Part shown: in pieces, positions 19,903 to 28,192 of the stretch
Layout: each line of letters opens with the position of its first letter
Numbering within the stretch: position 1 is the stretch's first letter
Source: an uncultured Lachnospiraceae bacterium
GTDB taxonomy: Bacteria; Bacillota; Clostridia; Lachnospirales; Lachnospiraceae
Direction: 5' to 3'
Assembly: GCA_902796005.1 (NCBI GenBank)
Contig: CADBNF010000029.1
Span: forward strand, 1 to 42,842
Length of the DNA: 42,842 bases
Position numbers and translations under genes: made by a program
The notes under the pieces: model-generated
Told to the model about the DNA's origin: nothing
The model's database searches: none
What the model saw: the letters and a program-made list of their open reading frames with translations, nothing else

Positions 19903-21114
19903 ATGAATTACTCCAAAGATGAAGTTTTACAATATGTGGAGGAGGAGGACGTGAAATTCATCCGTCTGGCCTTCTGCGACGTCTTCGGCAGGCAGAAAAA
20001 CATCTCCATCATGCCCCACGAGCTTTCCCGGGCCTTCCGCTACGGCATCGCTTTCGACGGCTCCGCCATACGGGGCTTTAAGGATGAATCCTTCTCCGAC
20101 CTGTTCCTGTTCCCCGATACGGACACGCTGATGCTGCTGCCCTGGCGTCCGGAACACGGCAAGGTGGTCCAGCTGTTCGCCGACATCCGTTATCCCGACG
20201 GCAGCCCCTGCGAATTCGATACCCGGGGCCTTTTAAAGAAAGCCGTGGCAGATGCCGCCGCTGCCGGTTACCGCTTCTATTTCGGTGCGGAGCAGGAATT
20301 CTACCTGTTTGAACTGGACGAAAACGGCTGCCCGACGAAGATCCCCTATGACAACGCGGGCTACATGGATATCGCGCCGGATGACCGCGGGGAAAACATA
20401 CGCCGGGAAGTCTGCCTGACCCTGGAGCAGATGGGCATCCTGCCGGAAAGCTCCCACCATGAAGAGGGTCCCGGCCAGAATGAAATCGATTTCCGGTATT
20501 CCGATGCATTAACCGCGGCGGACAATGCCCTGACCTTCCGGATGGTGGTGCGCACCATTGCCCACAGGAACGGTCTTTGTGCGGATTTCTCTCCCAAGCC
20601 TCTGCCTGATGCCCCGGGCAACGGCTTCCACATCAATATGTCCGTCCGGCCGGATGACAATCCGGAGAATTTCAACCGGATGATTGCGGGTATCCTGGAT
20701 AAGGCTGCGGAAATGACCGCTTTCTTAAACCCCGTGCCGAACTCCTACGAACGGTTCGGCAGCAACAAGGCCCCGGCTTACGTGTCCTGGTCTCCCCAGA
20801 ACCGTTCCCAGCTGGTGCGTATTCCTGCTGCCGAAGGACCCTACCGCAGGGCGGAGCTTCGTTCCCCCGATCCGGCAACGAATCCCTTCCTGGCCTTTGC
20901 CCTGATGATTTACGCAGGACTGTACGGACTGGAAAAGCAGCTGACCCTGCTGCCCGCCGCCAACCTCAATCTGTACAAGGCCGATGCGGAAACGCTTTCC
21001 TGCTTTGACAGGCTGCCTGCCGACCTGGAAAGCGCCTGCCGTCTTGCCGCAGACAGCAGCTTTATCCGTACCCATATCCCCAAAGCCGTCCTGGACAGCT
21101 ACTGCAGAAAATAA
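19903..21114 (+). CDS. glnA: Type I glutamine synthetase, short form
   Basis: GlnA makes glutamine from glutamate, ammonia and ATP. The 403-residue protein has the beta-grasp N terminus (VKFIRLAFCDVFGRQKN), FGAEQEFYLF, EGPGQNEIDFRY with metal-binding glutamates, NSYERFGSNKAPAYVSWS, and RRAELRSPDPATNPFLAFA. It is about 40 residues shorter than usual GSI. The ATP/glutamate loop reads GNGFHINMS, with Asn in place of the second His of HxH. The ATG at 19903 has GAGAGGAG about 6 bases upstream. The ANTAR regulator follows 26 bases downstream and is surely co-transcribed. A divergent but active GS is likely; a housekeeping GS elsewhere in the genome is possible. Confidence 0.93.
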   Translation: MNYSKDEVLQYVEEEDVKFIRLAFCDVFGRQKNISIMPHELSRAFRYGIAFDGSAIRGFKDESFSDLFLFPDTDTLMLLPWRPEHGKVVQLFADIRYPDGSPCEFDTRGLLKKAVADAAAAGYRFYFGAEQEFYLFELDENGCPTKIPYDNAGYMDIAPDDRGENIRREVCLTLEQMGILPESSHHEEGPGQNEIDFRYSDALTAADNALTFRMVVRTIAHRNGLCADFSPKPLPDAPGNGFHINMSVRPDDNPENFNRMIAGILDKAAEMTAFLNPVPNSYERFGSNKAPAYVSWSPQNRSQLVRIPAAEGPYRRAELRSPDPATNPFLAFALMIYAGLYGLEKQLTLLPAANLNLYKADAETLSCFDRLPADLESACRLAADSSFIRTHIPKAVLDSYCRK

Positions 21115-21140
21115 ACCACTTACCTGACGCAGGAGGCGAC

Positions 21141-21728
21141 ATGAGACTGAAAGAGCGGGTATACAGCGTACTGGTTGTATCCTCATCCGAAAAACTGAAT
21201 ACTGCTCTTGCCGCGCTGCTGGAAAAGCCCCGGTTTTCCCCGGTGGTTTTTGCAGAGGACTTAAGCACGGCCAAGCGCTGCCTGGCAGACCGCGCCTACG
21301 ATTTTCTGCTGGTCAATTCCCCCTTAAAAGAGGACAGCGGCATCCGTTTGGCGGTGGACACCGCTTCCGAAAGCGCCGCTGCCGTACTGCTCCTGGTTCC
21401 GGGGGAGTTCACGGCTGACATCCACAACAAGACAGCGGAATACGGCATCTTTACCCTGGGAAAGCCCGTGGCAAAGCCGGCTCTCCTTACCGCCCTCTCC
21501 TTCCTGGAAAGCATGCGGGAGCGCCTGCGCAAATCGGAGAAAAAAGCCCTCTCCATCGAAGAAAAGATGCAGGAAATCCGGCTGGTGAACCGGGCAAAAT
21601 GGCTGCTTATTGCCGAGGAAGGGATGGATGAGGAAACGGCCCATCATGCCATCGAACGGGAGGCCATGGACCGTTGCGTACCGAAGAAGACTGTCGCCGA
21701 GGAAATCATCCGGCGTTACCGAAGCTGA
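21141..21728 (+). CDS. ANTAR-domain RNA antiterminator with degenerate receiver (GlnR-like)
   Basis: The 195-residue protein has an N-terminal receiver-like fold (1-~120), a helical linker (~120-140) and a C-terminal ANTAR domain (~140-193) with the characteristic AKWLLIAEEGMDEETAHHAI...VAEEII pattern. ANTAR proteins bind paired RNA hairpins with hexaloops carrying A1 and G4 and block terminators. The receiver is probably not phosphorylated: the acidic pocket reads VVSSS where DD is expected, and the phospho-acceptor position is Asn59 (LLVNSPL). It may instead respond to a protein partner such as glutamine synthetase. An ANTAR regulator next to glnA recalls GlnR of Clostridium saccharobutylicum. 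Candidate targets lie before purC, gdhA and the 61-residue gene, and in the RNA at 21751-21888. The start at 21141 has AGGAGG 4-5 bases upstream. Confidence 0.88.
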   Translation: MRLKERVYSVLVVSSSEKLNTALAALLEKPRFSPVVFAEDLSTAKRCLADRAYDFLLVNSPLKEDSGIRLAVDTASESAAAVLLLVPGEFTADIHNKTAEYGIFTLGKPVAKPALLTALSFLESMRERLRKSEKKALSIEEKMQEIRLVNRAKWLLIAEEGMDEETAHHAIEREAMDRCVPKKTVAEEIIRRYRS

Positions 21729-21750
21729 ATCAGAACTGTCTGTATTTCAT

Positions 21751-21888
21751 AAAAAAGTATAAGGCAAGGGCGCTTTCTGCATCTGCTGCTTAAAGACGCC
21801 CTTGCCTTCATCTCAATCCATTTGCATTTTCATAACCAAACATAAAAAGGCGCCCTTTGCTTCTGCAAAAAGACGCCCTTGCCTTATG
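21751..21888 (-). ncRNA. Predicted orphan RNA with two tandem ANTAR-type elements
   Basis: From a consensus promoter (21895-21923) the minus strand would give an RNA of about 140 bases. It holds AAGGC-AAGGGC-GUCUU twice (21870-21885 and 21793-21808), each overlapping its own intrinsic terminator: a 12-bp stem with one bulge and U5 (21844-21877), and a 12+4-bp stem with U6 (21751-21808). No protein gene lies downstream in this orientation; read-through would run antisense into the ANTAR gene and glnA. Sponge RNAs with ANTAR-binding hairpins (Rli55 of Listeria, EutX of Enterococcus) are precedents. An 11-codon ORF (start 21843) sits between the two elements without a ribosome site. Confidence 0.6.
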
Positions 21889-21894
21889 AAATGT

Positions 21895-21923
21895 GTTATA
21901 CACCTCTTTAGAGGCGTTGTCAA
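21895..21923 (-). promoter_or_regulatory. Promoter of the orphan tandem-element RNA
   Basis: TTGACA (21918-21923), a 17-base spacer and TATAAC (21895-21900), 12 bases after the esterase stop codon. The distance from the -10 to the first ANTAR-type hairpin (9 bases) is the same as at purC. Confidence 0.75.
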
Positions 21924-21935
21924 GCCCGGAAATGA

Positions 21936-23444
21936 TTATTGTCCGATCCGCCGGGCAATATCCATATCCCTGCTCCTGGGTTCGTTCTCCATATGGATTT
22001 CGCCGCCGTTGCCGATAACGGCGGTTTCTCTGTCTGTAAGCGAATAGGGTACCCAGTCCGTATTCACACCTTTGCCGTTCGGATCGCCGGTGCGGATGAA
22101 GTTGCACCAGATATCGTTAATCAGGTTTACATAACCCATGTCCGGCTTTTCTCCCAGCAGCCACTGCTTTTTCTCCGGGGGATACAGGCTGACCTTTACC
22201 TGCGGCTTCCCGGCCACGGCCGCAAGCTCGGTGCAGTGCTGGCACCGGGCGAAATTGCCCGCAGGCTTCATCACCGTGAAATAATAGTATACTTTTCCGC
22301 CGCCCTTTGTGTAGGCCTCCGCCATCTTCACCTGGCGCAGCCGCATCCCCGCATCATTGTGCAGGTCCATTAAAGCGGTTCTTTCGTCTCTTTCGGGATA
22401 ATTGGTCACCGTCGCCTCCAGATCCGCCTCTGTGCAGTCCGGATACCGTCTCTTCATCATCTCCCGGAAACCGTCCACACCCATATCCGCCATCATGGAA
22501 TCATATTCACCCTCGTTGGTGCCGGACAGCCAGACAATACCGGACTTGCCGGCCTCTTCGATGGCTGCTTCGGGCATCAGGGGCACAAGACGGCCGTCCC
22601 TGGTGGGAGAAAAGGCGCCTCTGGGTCCCTTGAACAGGAGCTCCTCCTCGCAGGCGATGATTTCGTCCATGGTTAGGGCGAGGAGATCGTCCATGGTTTT
22701 CGCCCCGGTCATTTCCCGGAACATGGCAGCTGCCTGCTTCGCGGTTTCCAGGGTTTTCATTTCCTTGTCCGTGGGACAGGAGCTTTCCAGAATAGCCCTT
22801 TTGAAGTATTTCCTGGCCTCGGGAATCATCATGAGCACCGTCACGGAATAGCTGCCCGCGGACTGGCCGCCCACGGTGATATTATCCGGATCCCCGCCGA
22901 AGGCTTCGATATTTTCATGTATCCATTCCAGGGCAGCCATCTGGTCCAGGGTGTTCAGGTTGTTGCTGTCGGGATATTCTCCCTTCCCGTCCACTTCACT
23001 TAAATCCAGCGCGCCGAAGACGCCGGTGCGGTAGGTCAGGTTGACATAAACAATGTCCGGATGGTTTTTAACGAACTGATCCCCGCAGTAAATCCCTTCC
23101 ATGCACTTGATATGCACAGAGCCGCCGATAAAGGAGCCGCCGTGTATGTAGACATAGACCGGCTTTTTGGTATCCAGGCCGGAAGTATACACATTCAGGG
23201 TCAGCGCGCCTTCGCAGACAAAAGGAACACCGTCTTTGTATTCCACCGGATCAATGGGCTGGGCACAGACCGGACCGTACTGTGTCGCGTCGATTAAGCC
23301 GTCACCCTCCGGCAGCTTTGTCGCCCGCTTCCAGCGAAGGGGCGTCTGCGCATATTTTATGCCCAGAAACTCCAGGGTATTTTCCGGTGTACGGAAGCCC
23401 TTGTAGGTTCCGGTTTTTGCTTTTGCATATACGTAGTCCATCAT
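21936..23444 (-). CDS. Type B carboxylesterase
   Basis: A 502-residue alpha/beta hydrolase of the carboxylesterase/p-nitrobenzyl esterase family. Visible marks are the oxyanion-hole HGGSF, the nucleophile elbow GGQSAGS (Gln where Glu is usual), the AFGGDPDNITV block before it, and a likely catalytic His in QHCTELAAV. There is no signal peptide, so it is probably cytoplasmic. The natural ester is unknown. The ATG at 23444 has GGGAG 7 bases upstream and follows the lipoprotein gene by 13 bases, so the two are an operon. Confidence 0.9.
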   Translation of the reverse strand: MMDYVYAKAKTGTYKGFRTPENTLEFLGIKYAQTPLRWKRATKLPEGDGLIDATQYGPVCAQPIDPVEYKDGVPFVCEGALTLNVYTSGLDTKKPVYVYIHGGSFIGGSVHIKCMEGIYCGDQFVKNHPDIVYVNLTYRTGVFGALDLSEVDGKGEYPDSNNLNTLDQMAALEWIHENIEAFGGDPDNITVGGQSAGSYSVTVLMMIPEARKYFKRAILESSCPTDKEMKTLETAKQAAAMFREMTGAKTMDDLLALTMDEIIACEEELLFKGPRGAFSPTRDGRLVPLMPEAAIEEAGKSGIVWLSGTNEGEYDSMMADMGVDGFREMMKRRYPDCTEADLEATVTNYPERDERTALMDLHNDAGMRLRQVKMAEAYTKGGGKVYYYFTVMKPAGNFARCQHCTELAAVAGKPQVKVSLYPPEKKQWLLGEKPDMGYVNLINDIWCNFIRTGDPNGKGVNTDWVPYSLTDRETAVIGNGGEIHMENEPRSRDMDIARRIGQ

Positions 23445-23457
23445 TTACGTCTCCCTT

Positions 23458-24897
23458 TTAATACTGAAAGTCATAATAGGGGAAGTCGGCAAAGACGAGC
23501 TTTCCCTCCCCGTTCCTCTCCACGTGGTATTCGAAATCCTCCGAGGTGCTGTAGGTATACAGCTCGTCGCCCTCCGCTGCCTTTGACACATGGACGATAA
23601 TGATAAAGTGGTCTTCGTCCACCTGCTTAACCTCCGACACATAGCCGTAGCCGTAAAGGCCTTTGGGTTCAATCTTCCGGGCAGGCACGTAAAGAGTATT
23701 GTTCCGTTCGATAAGGTCCCCCTCTTCCTCCATTTTGTTCATCAGGTAATCGGTGAAGGCTTCCGTAAAATGGGTAAGGAAAAGCTCCCTTAAGCCCTCC
23801 TTTGTCCCGGGGCTCGGGCTTTCGTAGGAGGCAAAGGCGGAATCATACACCCTGTCACCCACCTTAATCTGCGTCCTGCCGGAGGGATATTCCGCCGCCA
23901 GGAAGATATTCAGCCACAGGCTCCTGGCCTTGTCGTACATTTTCCTGGCATCGGCCTCGTACAGTCCGCCGCCGCCTTCCGTTTCAAATACCAGCCCGTC
24001 AAGGCCTGTTATGCTTTCGGTAATCACCCGTAGATCCTCGGGCAGCTCCGCTGCAATATTCTCCCCTTCAACAGAGGAAATGTTTCCGGGATAGGGATCG
24101 TGGTTGCGGACGGTCACATAATACGCGATTTCTCCGTCCTTCGTCAGTACGCCGGCGCGGATATCCCCCTCGGAATAATCCTCATAGCCGTAGGAAGATA
24201 CGGCAATGGATGCCAGGGAAACCTCTTTTCCCTCCTCCATCAGGAAAAAGGTGGTAAAGCCGTCGTTATAGCGGACATGCACCGTGTCAACCCAGCTTTC
24301 CGGCAGTTCTGCCGCATAAGTGAAATTTTCAAAATCTGTATCCTCCACCATGCCGATTTCCAGCATGCCCTTCAGATAACCGGAAAAGGCATAGTAATTC
24401 TCCGGCCAGGCATTGGAGCCGTAGGCGTCGATACTGCTGCCGTCCGCCAGTTCAATGGAAAGGGAAAAGCCGCTGCCGTCCAACACGTCCGGGTCGGATT
24501 CGGAAAAGCCGTCCCAGGCTTTCACACCGCATTCGGAAAGCAGGCGGGCGATTTCTTTTCTCACGTCCTCTCCGGCGTGGATTTCCCGGACCATATTTCT
24601 CTCATCGGATGCATAGCCGAAGGCTGTATAATAAACAAGCGTTACGCCGCCGTCCTCTTCCGCTGCCGCCTCATAGACGTAATCCTCGGCCGAACTGTTG
24701 TTTTCGCTGAGCCGGATAAATTTAAAATCCATTTCCTCCCCCTGTGCGTTTTCATTTCCCGAAACGGATACCGCGCTGCTTTCCGCAGAGTTTCCCGATG
24801 CTGCGCTTTCGGCTTCGCCGCCGCCCGAACCGGTGCAGCCGGTTAACACAAGGCAGGCTGCCAGCGCCGCCGCTGTAAATAATCTTATCTTTTTCAT
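23458..24897 (-). CDS. Large lipoprotein with possible IseA-like C-terminal domain
   Basis: The 479-residue protein starts MKKIRLFTAAALAACLVLTGC, a lipoprotein signal with the lipidated Cys at position 21, followed by a Ser/Gly/Glu-rich linker. The remainder is an extracellular acidic domain of unknown family up to ~residue 330. A C-terminal region (YDKARSLWLNIFLA onward, with conserved spacing to FTDYLM) loosely resembles IseA-type DL-endopeptidase inhibitors. The open frame continues upstream to 25020, but the lipoprotein signal fixes the start at 24897. It precedes the esterase in the same transcript. Function is not established; the IseA resemblance is a judgement by eye. Confidence 0.75.
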   Translation of the reverse strand: MKKIRLFTAAALAACLVLTGCTGSGGGEAESAASGNSAESSAVSVSGNENAQGEEMDFKFIRLSENNSSAEDYVYEAAAEEDGGVTLVYYTAFGYASDERNMVREIHAGEDVRKEIARLLSECGVKAWDGFSESDPDVLDGSGFSLSIELADGSSIDAYGSNAWPENYYAFSGYLKGMLEIGMVEDTDFENFTYAAELPESWVDTVHVRYNDGFTTFFLMEEGKEVSLASIAVSSYGYEDYSEGDIRAGVLTKDGEIAYYVTVRNHDPYPGNISSVEGENIAAELPEDLRVITESITGLDGLVFETEGGGGLYEADARKMYDKARSLWLNIFLAAEYPSGRTQIKVGDRVYDSAFASYESPSPGTKEGLRELFLTHFTEAFTDYLMNKMEEEGDLIERNNTLYVPARKIEPKGLYGYGYVSEVKQVDEDHFIIIVHVSKAAEGDELYTYSTSEDFEYHVERNGEGKLVFADFPYYDFQY

Positions 24898-24990
24898 ATT
24901 ATTTCCTCCTGTGGAAGATCCCGGCAGCCGCAGCCGGATAACCCGGCCTGCTCTTCGCCGTAACGAAAAAAATGTCCCCTGTTCTTTACT

Positions 24991-25020
24991 ATCATAGCAC
25001 ACCCCTTTTCCCTTGTGCAA
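24991..25020 (-). promoter_or_regulatory. Promoter of the lipoprotein-esterase operon
   Basis: TTGCAC (25015-25020), an 18-base spacer and TATGAT (24991-24996), facing the start at 24897. Confidence 0.65.
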
Positions 25021-25042
25021 TGTCCAAAGGCAAAGTATCCGC

Positions 25043-25072
25043 TTTACAAAGCCTCCCGCCGGGTATTATGAT
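25043..25072 (+). promoter_or_regulatory. Promoter of the rRNA methyltransferase gene
   Basis: TTTACA (25043-25048), an 18-base spacer and TATGAT (25067-25072), divergent from the lipoprotein promoter. Confidence 0.5.
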
Positions 25073-25110
25073 GAAAAAAGAAAAAAACACCTGATTTCGG
25101 AGTGAAAATA

Positions 25111-26283
25111 TTGGCCTACAGAGTATATTTGAAGAAAAAAGAGGAAAAAAGAATCCGCGCCGGCCACCCCTGGGTTTACGCAAATGAGGTGGAGCGGATC
25201 GAAGGCGAAGGCGGTAACGGCGATGTGGCCGCCGTCTACGACCATGCCGGCCTTTTCCTGGGAAAGGGCTACATCAACCACCTGTCGAAAATCCTTGTCC
25301 GGCTTTTCATGGACAAAAAGGAGGATGACGGTCCGGAACTGATAAAGGAACGGATTGCAGAAGCCTGGGCGTACCGACAGAAGCTTGGATATGAAAACTG
25401 CTGCCGGGTGGTCTTTTCCGAATCCGACCGGCTGCCGGGGCTTGTGGTGGACAAATACGCGGACGTTTTCTGTATCCAGGTACTGACCCTGGGCATGGAA
25501 AAGCGGAAGGACTGGATTATTACCGCCCTCACCGAGCTTTTCTCCCCTGCGGGCATCTATGAACGCAGCGATGCGGAGGTGCGGAAAAAAGAGGGCCTGC
25601 AGCCCTTTAAAGGCCCGGTATACGGGGAATTTGACCCCAGGGTGGTGATTACCGAAAACGGACTTGAGATGATTGCCGACCTGGAAAACGGCCAGAAAAC
25701 CGGCTATTTCCTGGACCAGAAGGAAAACCGCCTGGCCCTGCGGCGGTATGTGAAGGACGGCGACGTGCTGGACTGCTTCTGCAATGTGGGCGGCTTCTCC
25801 GTCAATGCGGCCGCAGGCGGCGCAGCCTCGGTGACCGCTGCGGACGTGTCTGAACGGGCCCTGGCTGACGTGCAGGAAAATGCCGCGCGCAACGGCTTTG
25901 CAGACCGGATTCAGACGGTAAAGGCGGACGTCTTCGAGCTGCTGCGTACTTACCGCAAAGAGGGCCGGACCTTTGACGTGGTCATCCTGGACCCGCCCGC
26001 CTTCTGCAAATCCGCCGCCGAGGTGCCGAAAGCCTACGCCGGCTACAAGGACATCAATATCCTGGGGATGAAGCTGGTGCGGTCCGGCGGATTCCTGGTG
26101 ACCGCTTCCTGCTCCCACTATATGACCCAGCCCCTGTTTGAAAAGATGCTCAAAGAAGCCGCCCGGGACGCGGGCAAGACCTGCCGGGTTGCGGAAATCC
26201 GCACCCAGGCCCCTGACCACGCCGCCCTCCTGGCCTCGGACGAAACCACCTATCTGAAGTTTTATGTGCTGCAGGTGCGGTAA
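25111..26283 (+). CDS. RlmI-like class I rRNA large-subunit methyltransferase
   Basis: A 390-residue SAM-dependent methyltransferase of the RlmI (YccW) family that methylates a cytosine in 23S rRNA. An N-terminal PUA-like domain (RIRAGHPWVYANEVERIEG) is followed by a central RlmI-specific domain with KTGYFLDQKENR. The Rossmann methyltransferase domain has VLDCFCNVGGFSVNAA for SAM binding and the catalytic block LDPPAFCKS, with a second Cys in TASCSHYM. The frame opens at a GTG (25102), but the GGAG site at 25099-25102 is only properly spaced for the TTG at 25111, so I place the start there; the difference is three residues. Confidence 0.92.
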   Translation: MAYRVYLKKKEEKRIRAGHPWVYANEVERIEGEGGNGDVAAVYDHAGLFLGKGYINHLSKILVRLFMDKKEDDGPELIKERIAEAWAYRQKLGYENCCRVVFSESDRLPGLVVDKYADVFCIQVLTLGMEKRKDWIITALTELFSPAGIYERSDAEVRKKEGLQPFKGPVYGEFDPRVVITENGLEMIADLENGQKTGYFLDQKENRLALRRYVKDGDVLDCFCNVGGFSVNAAAGGAASVTAADVSERALADVQENAARNGFADRIQTVKADVFELLRTYRKEGRTFDVVILDPPAFCKSAAEVPKAYAGYKDINILGMKLVRSGGFLVTASCSHYMTQPLFEKMLKEAARDAGKTCRVAEIRTQAPDHAALLASDETTYLKFYVLQVR

Positions 26284-26338
26284 CGCGCCTGGGTATTTTC
26301 CTCAGGAATACGTTTTCCGGAATCGGAAGTGAGATGCA

Positions 26339-27541
26339 ATGAACAGAAAGTACATTATGGTAATTGCGGCCGGCAGCGGCATGATCTGCAGCTGTCTGGC
26401 CATGGGAATGAACCTGGCAGGACTCTTTTTCTCCCCCATTGCCGCCGAACTGGGTACCGGCCGGGGCAATGTGGCCATGACGGGCACTATTTTCAACATG
26501 CTTCTGGCCATCTTCGGCCTTTTGGTGCCGGCCATCCTGCATAAACTGGGCCTTCGGAAAACGGTACTTACGGGAACGGTGCTTCTGGTGGCCGTAACCT
26601 GCACCCTTCCCCTGTGCAGGAGTCTTCTGCCCATGTATCTGCTGCATGCCGTAAGGGGCATTGCCTCCGCCATGATGGGCACGGTTTCCGTAACCATGAT
26701 GCTGAACTTCTGGTTCCGCAAAAAAACAGCCCTGATTACCAGCATCACCATGTGTTTTTCAGGACTTTTAAGCGCGGCGCTTTCCCCCGTCATAACCGCC
26801 ATTATCACCTCCTTCGGCTGGCGGACGGGCTATTATTTCTGCGCGCTGGTCATTTTCCTTTTAAACTGCCCGGCCATCTTCCTGCCCATTGCCTTAAAGC
26901 CTGAAGAAATCGGCTGTTCGCCCTACGGTATGGAAGCGGAAACAATTCAGAAGAACGAAACCGGCCGCTCCCTTCCCATACTGCTGCTGCCGGTTATCCT
27001 GATGCTGCTTTTCAACTTTGCGGTCAGCTACATCACCGCCTATCCCCAGCACCTGACCGCCATCGCCGAGTCCAGGAGCCTGGCGGCAGCCGGCGCCCTG
27101 ATGCTTTCCGTCTGTATGGTGGTCAATACCGCTGCCAAGCTGGTTTTCGGTATTGTGGCCAGCGCAGTAGGCGTTCCCAAAGCAGCCTACCTGTACCTGG
27201 CGGGCAACTTCGCCGGCGCATTTCTGCTTCTTAAATCCGGCGGCCCCGGGGGAATGGCAGCCGGCGCAGCACTGCTGGGGCTTTCCTACTCCCTGCCAAC
27301 CATCGCTTCCGCTTCCCTGACCCGGGAGGTGTTCGGCGTGGACAATTACGGCAAAGTATATCCGAAGGTATCCCTGGCCGGCACCATCGCCATGGCGGCC
27401 GGCACCTCAATAACCGGCTATATCTATGATTATACTGGAAACTACACCGCGGCGCTGCTTCTGCTGGCAACCATGGCCGTCGTTGCTTTCCTGAGCGCCT
27501 GCCTGGCCCTGCGCTTCCGCCAAAAGAAGACAGCTTTATAA
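26339..27541 (+). CDS. MFS transporter
   Basis: A 400-residue, very hydrophobic protein with about 12 predicted transmembrane helices in two halves, separated by a short cytoplasmic loop rich in Glu and Asn near residue 200. The loop after helix 2 (LHKLGLRKTVLTG) resembles MFS motif A, and RGIASAMMGTVSVTMML resembles the helix 4-5 region of the oxalate/formate antiporter-like group. The substrate cannot be told. It follows the methyltransferase by 55 bases and may be co-transcribed. The ATG at 26339 follows a GGAAG/GAG-rich stretch. Confidence 0.85.
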   Translation: MNRKYIMVIAAGSGMICSCLAMGMNLAGLFFSPIAAELGTGRGNVAMTGTIFNMLLAIFGLLVPAILHKLGLRKTVLTGTVLLVAVTCTLPLCRSLLPMYLLHAVRGIASAMMGTVSVTMMLNFWFRKKTALITSITMCFSGLLSAALSPVITAIITSFGWRTGYYFCALVIFLLNCPAIFLPIALKPEEIGCSPYGMEAETIQKNETGRSLPILLLPVILMLLFNFAVSYITAYPQHLTAIAESRSLAAAGALMLSVCMVVNTAAKLVFGIVASAVGVPKAAYLYLAGNFAGAFLLLKSGGPGGMAAGAALLGLSYSLPTIASASLTREVFGVDNYGKVYPKVSLAGTIAMAAGTSITGYIYDYTGNYTAALLLLATMAVVAFLSACLALRFRQKKTAL

Positions 27542-27560
27542 AATGTACAGCATCAATAAT

Positions 27561-27596
27561 GCCGGAGGTGAATCCCGTCATAGATTCGCCTCCGGC
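27561..27596. repeat. REP-like palindrome, copy 2
   Basis: A 14-bp inverted repeat (27561-27574 and 27583-27596, one G/T pair) with an 8-base loop, sharing its core with the palindrome at 9613-9656. It lies between the convergent MFS and mazG genes and has no T-run. The rest of 27542-27718 holds nothing I can support. Confidence 0.5.
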
Positions 27597-27718
27597 AAAT
27601 ATCAGAAACTAAAGCAGTTGGATGGTAAACTTCAGAAAATGCTCAATTGCTTTCAGATTATCCGCTTCGCCGCTATCATAAGCATCCGGCGGAATAAGCA
27701 TGATTCTCTCTTTATTAT

Positions 27719-28192
27719 CTATATAAATTCTTTTCTTTTCTGCGCCTGTCTTACCAGGGCAATACCTTCTTCAAACGCCCCGGGCAGGTATTTATTCTCC
27801 AGTGTTTTGTCTTTCTTCTCAGCTTTTTTGATCTGCTCCCAGACCGCGTGCTCGGTCCCCGGCGCAGGATTTTCTGCGTTTCCGAAGACATGGGGATGCC
27901 GGCGGATCATTTTCTCGCTGATGGCCGCAAGCACGTCATCCATGGTAAAAAGGCCTTCCTCCTCGGCAAGCTGCGCGTGGAACACCACCTGCAGCAGCAG
28001 GTCCCCCAGTTCCTCCTTCAGGTTGTCGGCATTTCCCTCCTTTTCCAGGATATTGATGCCGCAGACCACCTCGCAGGCCTCTTCTATGATTTCCGGCTTC
28101 AGGGATTCGTGGGTCTGCTGCCGGTCCCAGGGACAGCCGTCCTCTGCGCGAAGCCGGGCTACGATTGCTCTTAATCTCTCAAACTCCGTCAT
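27719..28192 (-). CDS. mazG: Short MazG nucleotide pyrophosphohydrolase
   Basis: A 157-residue MazG protein that would hydrolyse (d)NTPs to monophosphates and pyrophosphate, cleaning the nucleotide pool. Opening DGCPWDRQQTHESL is the classical MazG start. The metal-binding EExxE (IEEACEV) and the EELGD motif are both present. Full-length MazG (~260 aa) has two MazG domains; this one keeps one domain plus the NKYLPGAFEEG tail, so it is the short form. It overlaps the MATE gene by 4 bp (ATGA), which implies translational coupling. Confidence 0.92.
   Translation of the reverse strand: MTEFERLRAIVARLRAEDGCPWDRQQTHESLKPEIIEEACEVVCGINILEKEGNADNLKEELGDLLLQVVFHAQLAEEEGLFTMDDVLAAISEKMIRRHPHVFGNAENPAPGTEHAVWEQIKKAEKKDKTLENKYLPGAFEEGIALVRQAQKRKEFI

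Noticed and set aside
21729-21810. Plus-strand terminator for the glnA-ANTAR operon at 21761-21808
   Set aside because: The stem is strong but on the plus strand it is followed by CATCTC rather than a T-run; the T-run lies on the minus strand, so I assign it to the orphan RNA. It could still aid plus-strand termination.
21808-21843. 11-codon ORF on the minus strand between the two tandem elements
   Set aside because: It has a start and stop but no ribosome binding site, since the bases upstream are the terminator stem and U-run.
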